NCBI RefSeq assembly: GCF_000247815.1
Contig: NC_021673.1
Coordinates: 40,378,592 to 40,442,591 of the forward strand
Source of the DNA: Ficedula albicollis
Taxonomy: Eukaryota; Chordata; Aves; Passeriformes; Muscicapidae
Length of the DNA stretch: 64,000 bases
Reading direction: 5' to 3'
Below are positions 62,801-64,000 of this stretch, one piece after another. The position numbers and the translations under genes were made by a program. Within the stretch, counting starts at the first letter, position 1. Each line of letters starts with the position of its first letter. The notes below the pieces were generated by a model, which worked only from the letters and a program-made list of their open reading frames with translations, did no database searches and was not told where the DNA came from.

Positions 62801-63731
62801 TTATGCCCTTGCAGGGTCAGGTGCTCTGCACTTGCTCTTTGCACTTGCTTTGTGCTTGCTGAGCTGACAGTCAGAGCAGGCCCCTAAAGCTTTAAGCCTG
62901 TGGCCAATTCTTCCCTCCTCCATCACAAAGAAAGAAGTGTATCTCCATGTGTTTGTTGTAGAAACTGCTTCGTATACAAAGTCCAGTGGAAATCATGCAT
63001 GGCAAGGAATTGGAAGGATTTTCCCTGCCTCTGCTGTCCATCCCCTCAGCAGGGAATTTGCTGTGTGATGTTGCAGTGAAAGTTTTGTTATGGATGTATA
63101 TTTGCTGCTGGCTTCTGCTGCTTCATGCATCTGTCTTCATGCCGGGCTGCAGGAGGGATAAGTCAGAGTGCAGCACCTGGGGAAAAAACAGGTATAAAGA
63201 GGGAAGTGGGGTCATCAGGGAGCCACTTCTTTAGCTGGCAGGAGTCTGTGAAGAAAACAAAACTGGATATAGAATAGAAACAGCATGTAGGGACTGGAAT
63301 GTGCAGTGCCCAGCCTAGAAATGTTGCGTGTCCCTGTTTGCAGGGCTGCAGACAGTGCTGTCAGACCACGGGGTGGCAATATTTAGACTCGGTGTGCAGA
63401 AGTTAGCCATTTGAGGGAGTCATGTTGCGCTCAGTATGCGGCAGAGATGGAAAACAAAATGACTTCAGTTACTGTTCCAGTTAATACTTTGTGTTCTTTC
63501 TTGTATCTCACAGGAGGCTATCACCTCCTGTGATGAAAACAGCAGTATGTCTAAGGATGCAAGTTGTATCCTTTCTGGTCCTCTCTGTCCTAAGTTAAAG
63601 TCTCTACCTATTTTTATATATCATGTACTGTGTCTTTCCTAGGAGGAAACCCAGCCACCTCTGGAAGAAAATAGCTTTAGGTGCTGGCTCCTGTGAAATA
63701 ATGATGTTCAATAGCAGAGTCAAAACTTTGT
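59900..63731. other. Intergenic sequence
   Basis: No coding gene, RNA gene or transposon that I can support. Open frames of up to about 100 codons lack motifs and conserved splice context. Confidence 0.5.
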
Positions 63732-63886
63732 GACAGAATAAAAATCTTTGTGGAATAAAATAAATGAAATGTACCTTTTTTACTACTTGGTGCCAGAACT
63801 ATAAGGGAGACAGAGTAAAAATCTTAGTGGAATAAAATAAATGAAATGTACTTTTTTTACTACTTGGTGCCAGAACTATAAGGGGA
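63732..63886. repeat. 77-bp tandem duplication
   Basis: Copies begin GACAGA(A/G)TAAAAATCTT at 63732 and 63809 and include TACTACTTGGTGCCAGAACT. Three substitutions distinguish them. Confidence 0.97.
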
Positions 63887-64000
63887 AGCCTATAGAGCAG
63901 TGGTAAAATAAACACGTGCATTTTTTTGCTAATTATGCAAAATGAATAACCTTTTGCTAATAAATAGGAGTGGGACAAGAAGTAGAGTGCCATCTTTCCT

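Overview
The window is nuclear DNA from a vertebrate, almost certainly a bird. It holds five CR1-type LINE fragments with the avian CR1 3' end, genes split by introns, and a head-to-head gene pair that vertebrates share: NGLY1 on the minus strand and OXSM on the plus strand. All coding sequence I can support lies in the first 14 kb.

Layout. 1-4360: the first three coding exons of NGLY1 (cytosolic peptide:N-glycanase; 162 codons present, the rest lies off the left edge). 4361-5430: its GC-rich promoter, badly assembled, with a 63-nt G run, a 627-nt N gap, duplicated flanks and NRF1-like palindromes. 5440-5890: a probable ERV-type solo LTR. 7430-7790: a second GC-rich block that may be the OXSM promoter. 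7890-8400: an AT-rich tandem repeat. 9719-13860: OXSM (mitochondrial 3-oxoacyl-ACP synthase), two coding exons giving an intact 461-residue protein, followed by poly(A) signals. From 13.9 kb to the end I see no protein-coding gene; by synteny this looks like the gene desert downstream of OXSM.

The desert contains CR1 fragments, at least ten local tandem duplications of roughly 35-90 bp, a nested 255-bp repeat, a perfect (GGAA)n array of about 772 bp, an orphan CpG-rich island near 23.4-23.8 kb, and two very long G homopolymers (275 and 825 nt) that are probably assembly artefacts. The most unusual object is a decayed LINE at about 42.86-44.83 kb. Its translated fragments follow the order of an R2-clade element: reverse transcriptase, a CCHC zinc knuckle, then a restriction-like endonuclease. 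R2 elements normally sit in 28S rDNA, so a copy in a gene desert is worth attention.

The two genes have unrelated biochemistry. NGLY1 deglycosylates misfolded glycoproteins for proteasomal disposal. OXSM performs chain elongation in mitochondrial fatty acid synthesis, which feeds lipoate production. Their link here is positional (divergent arrangement), not a shared pathway.
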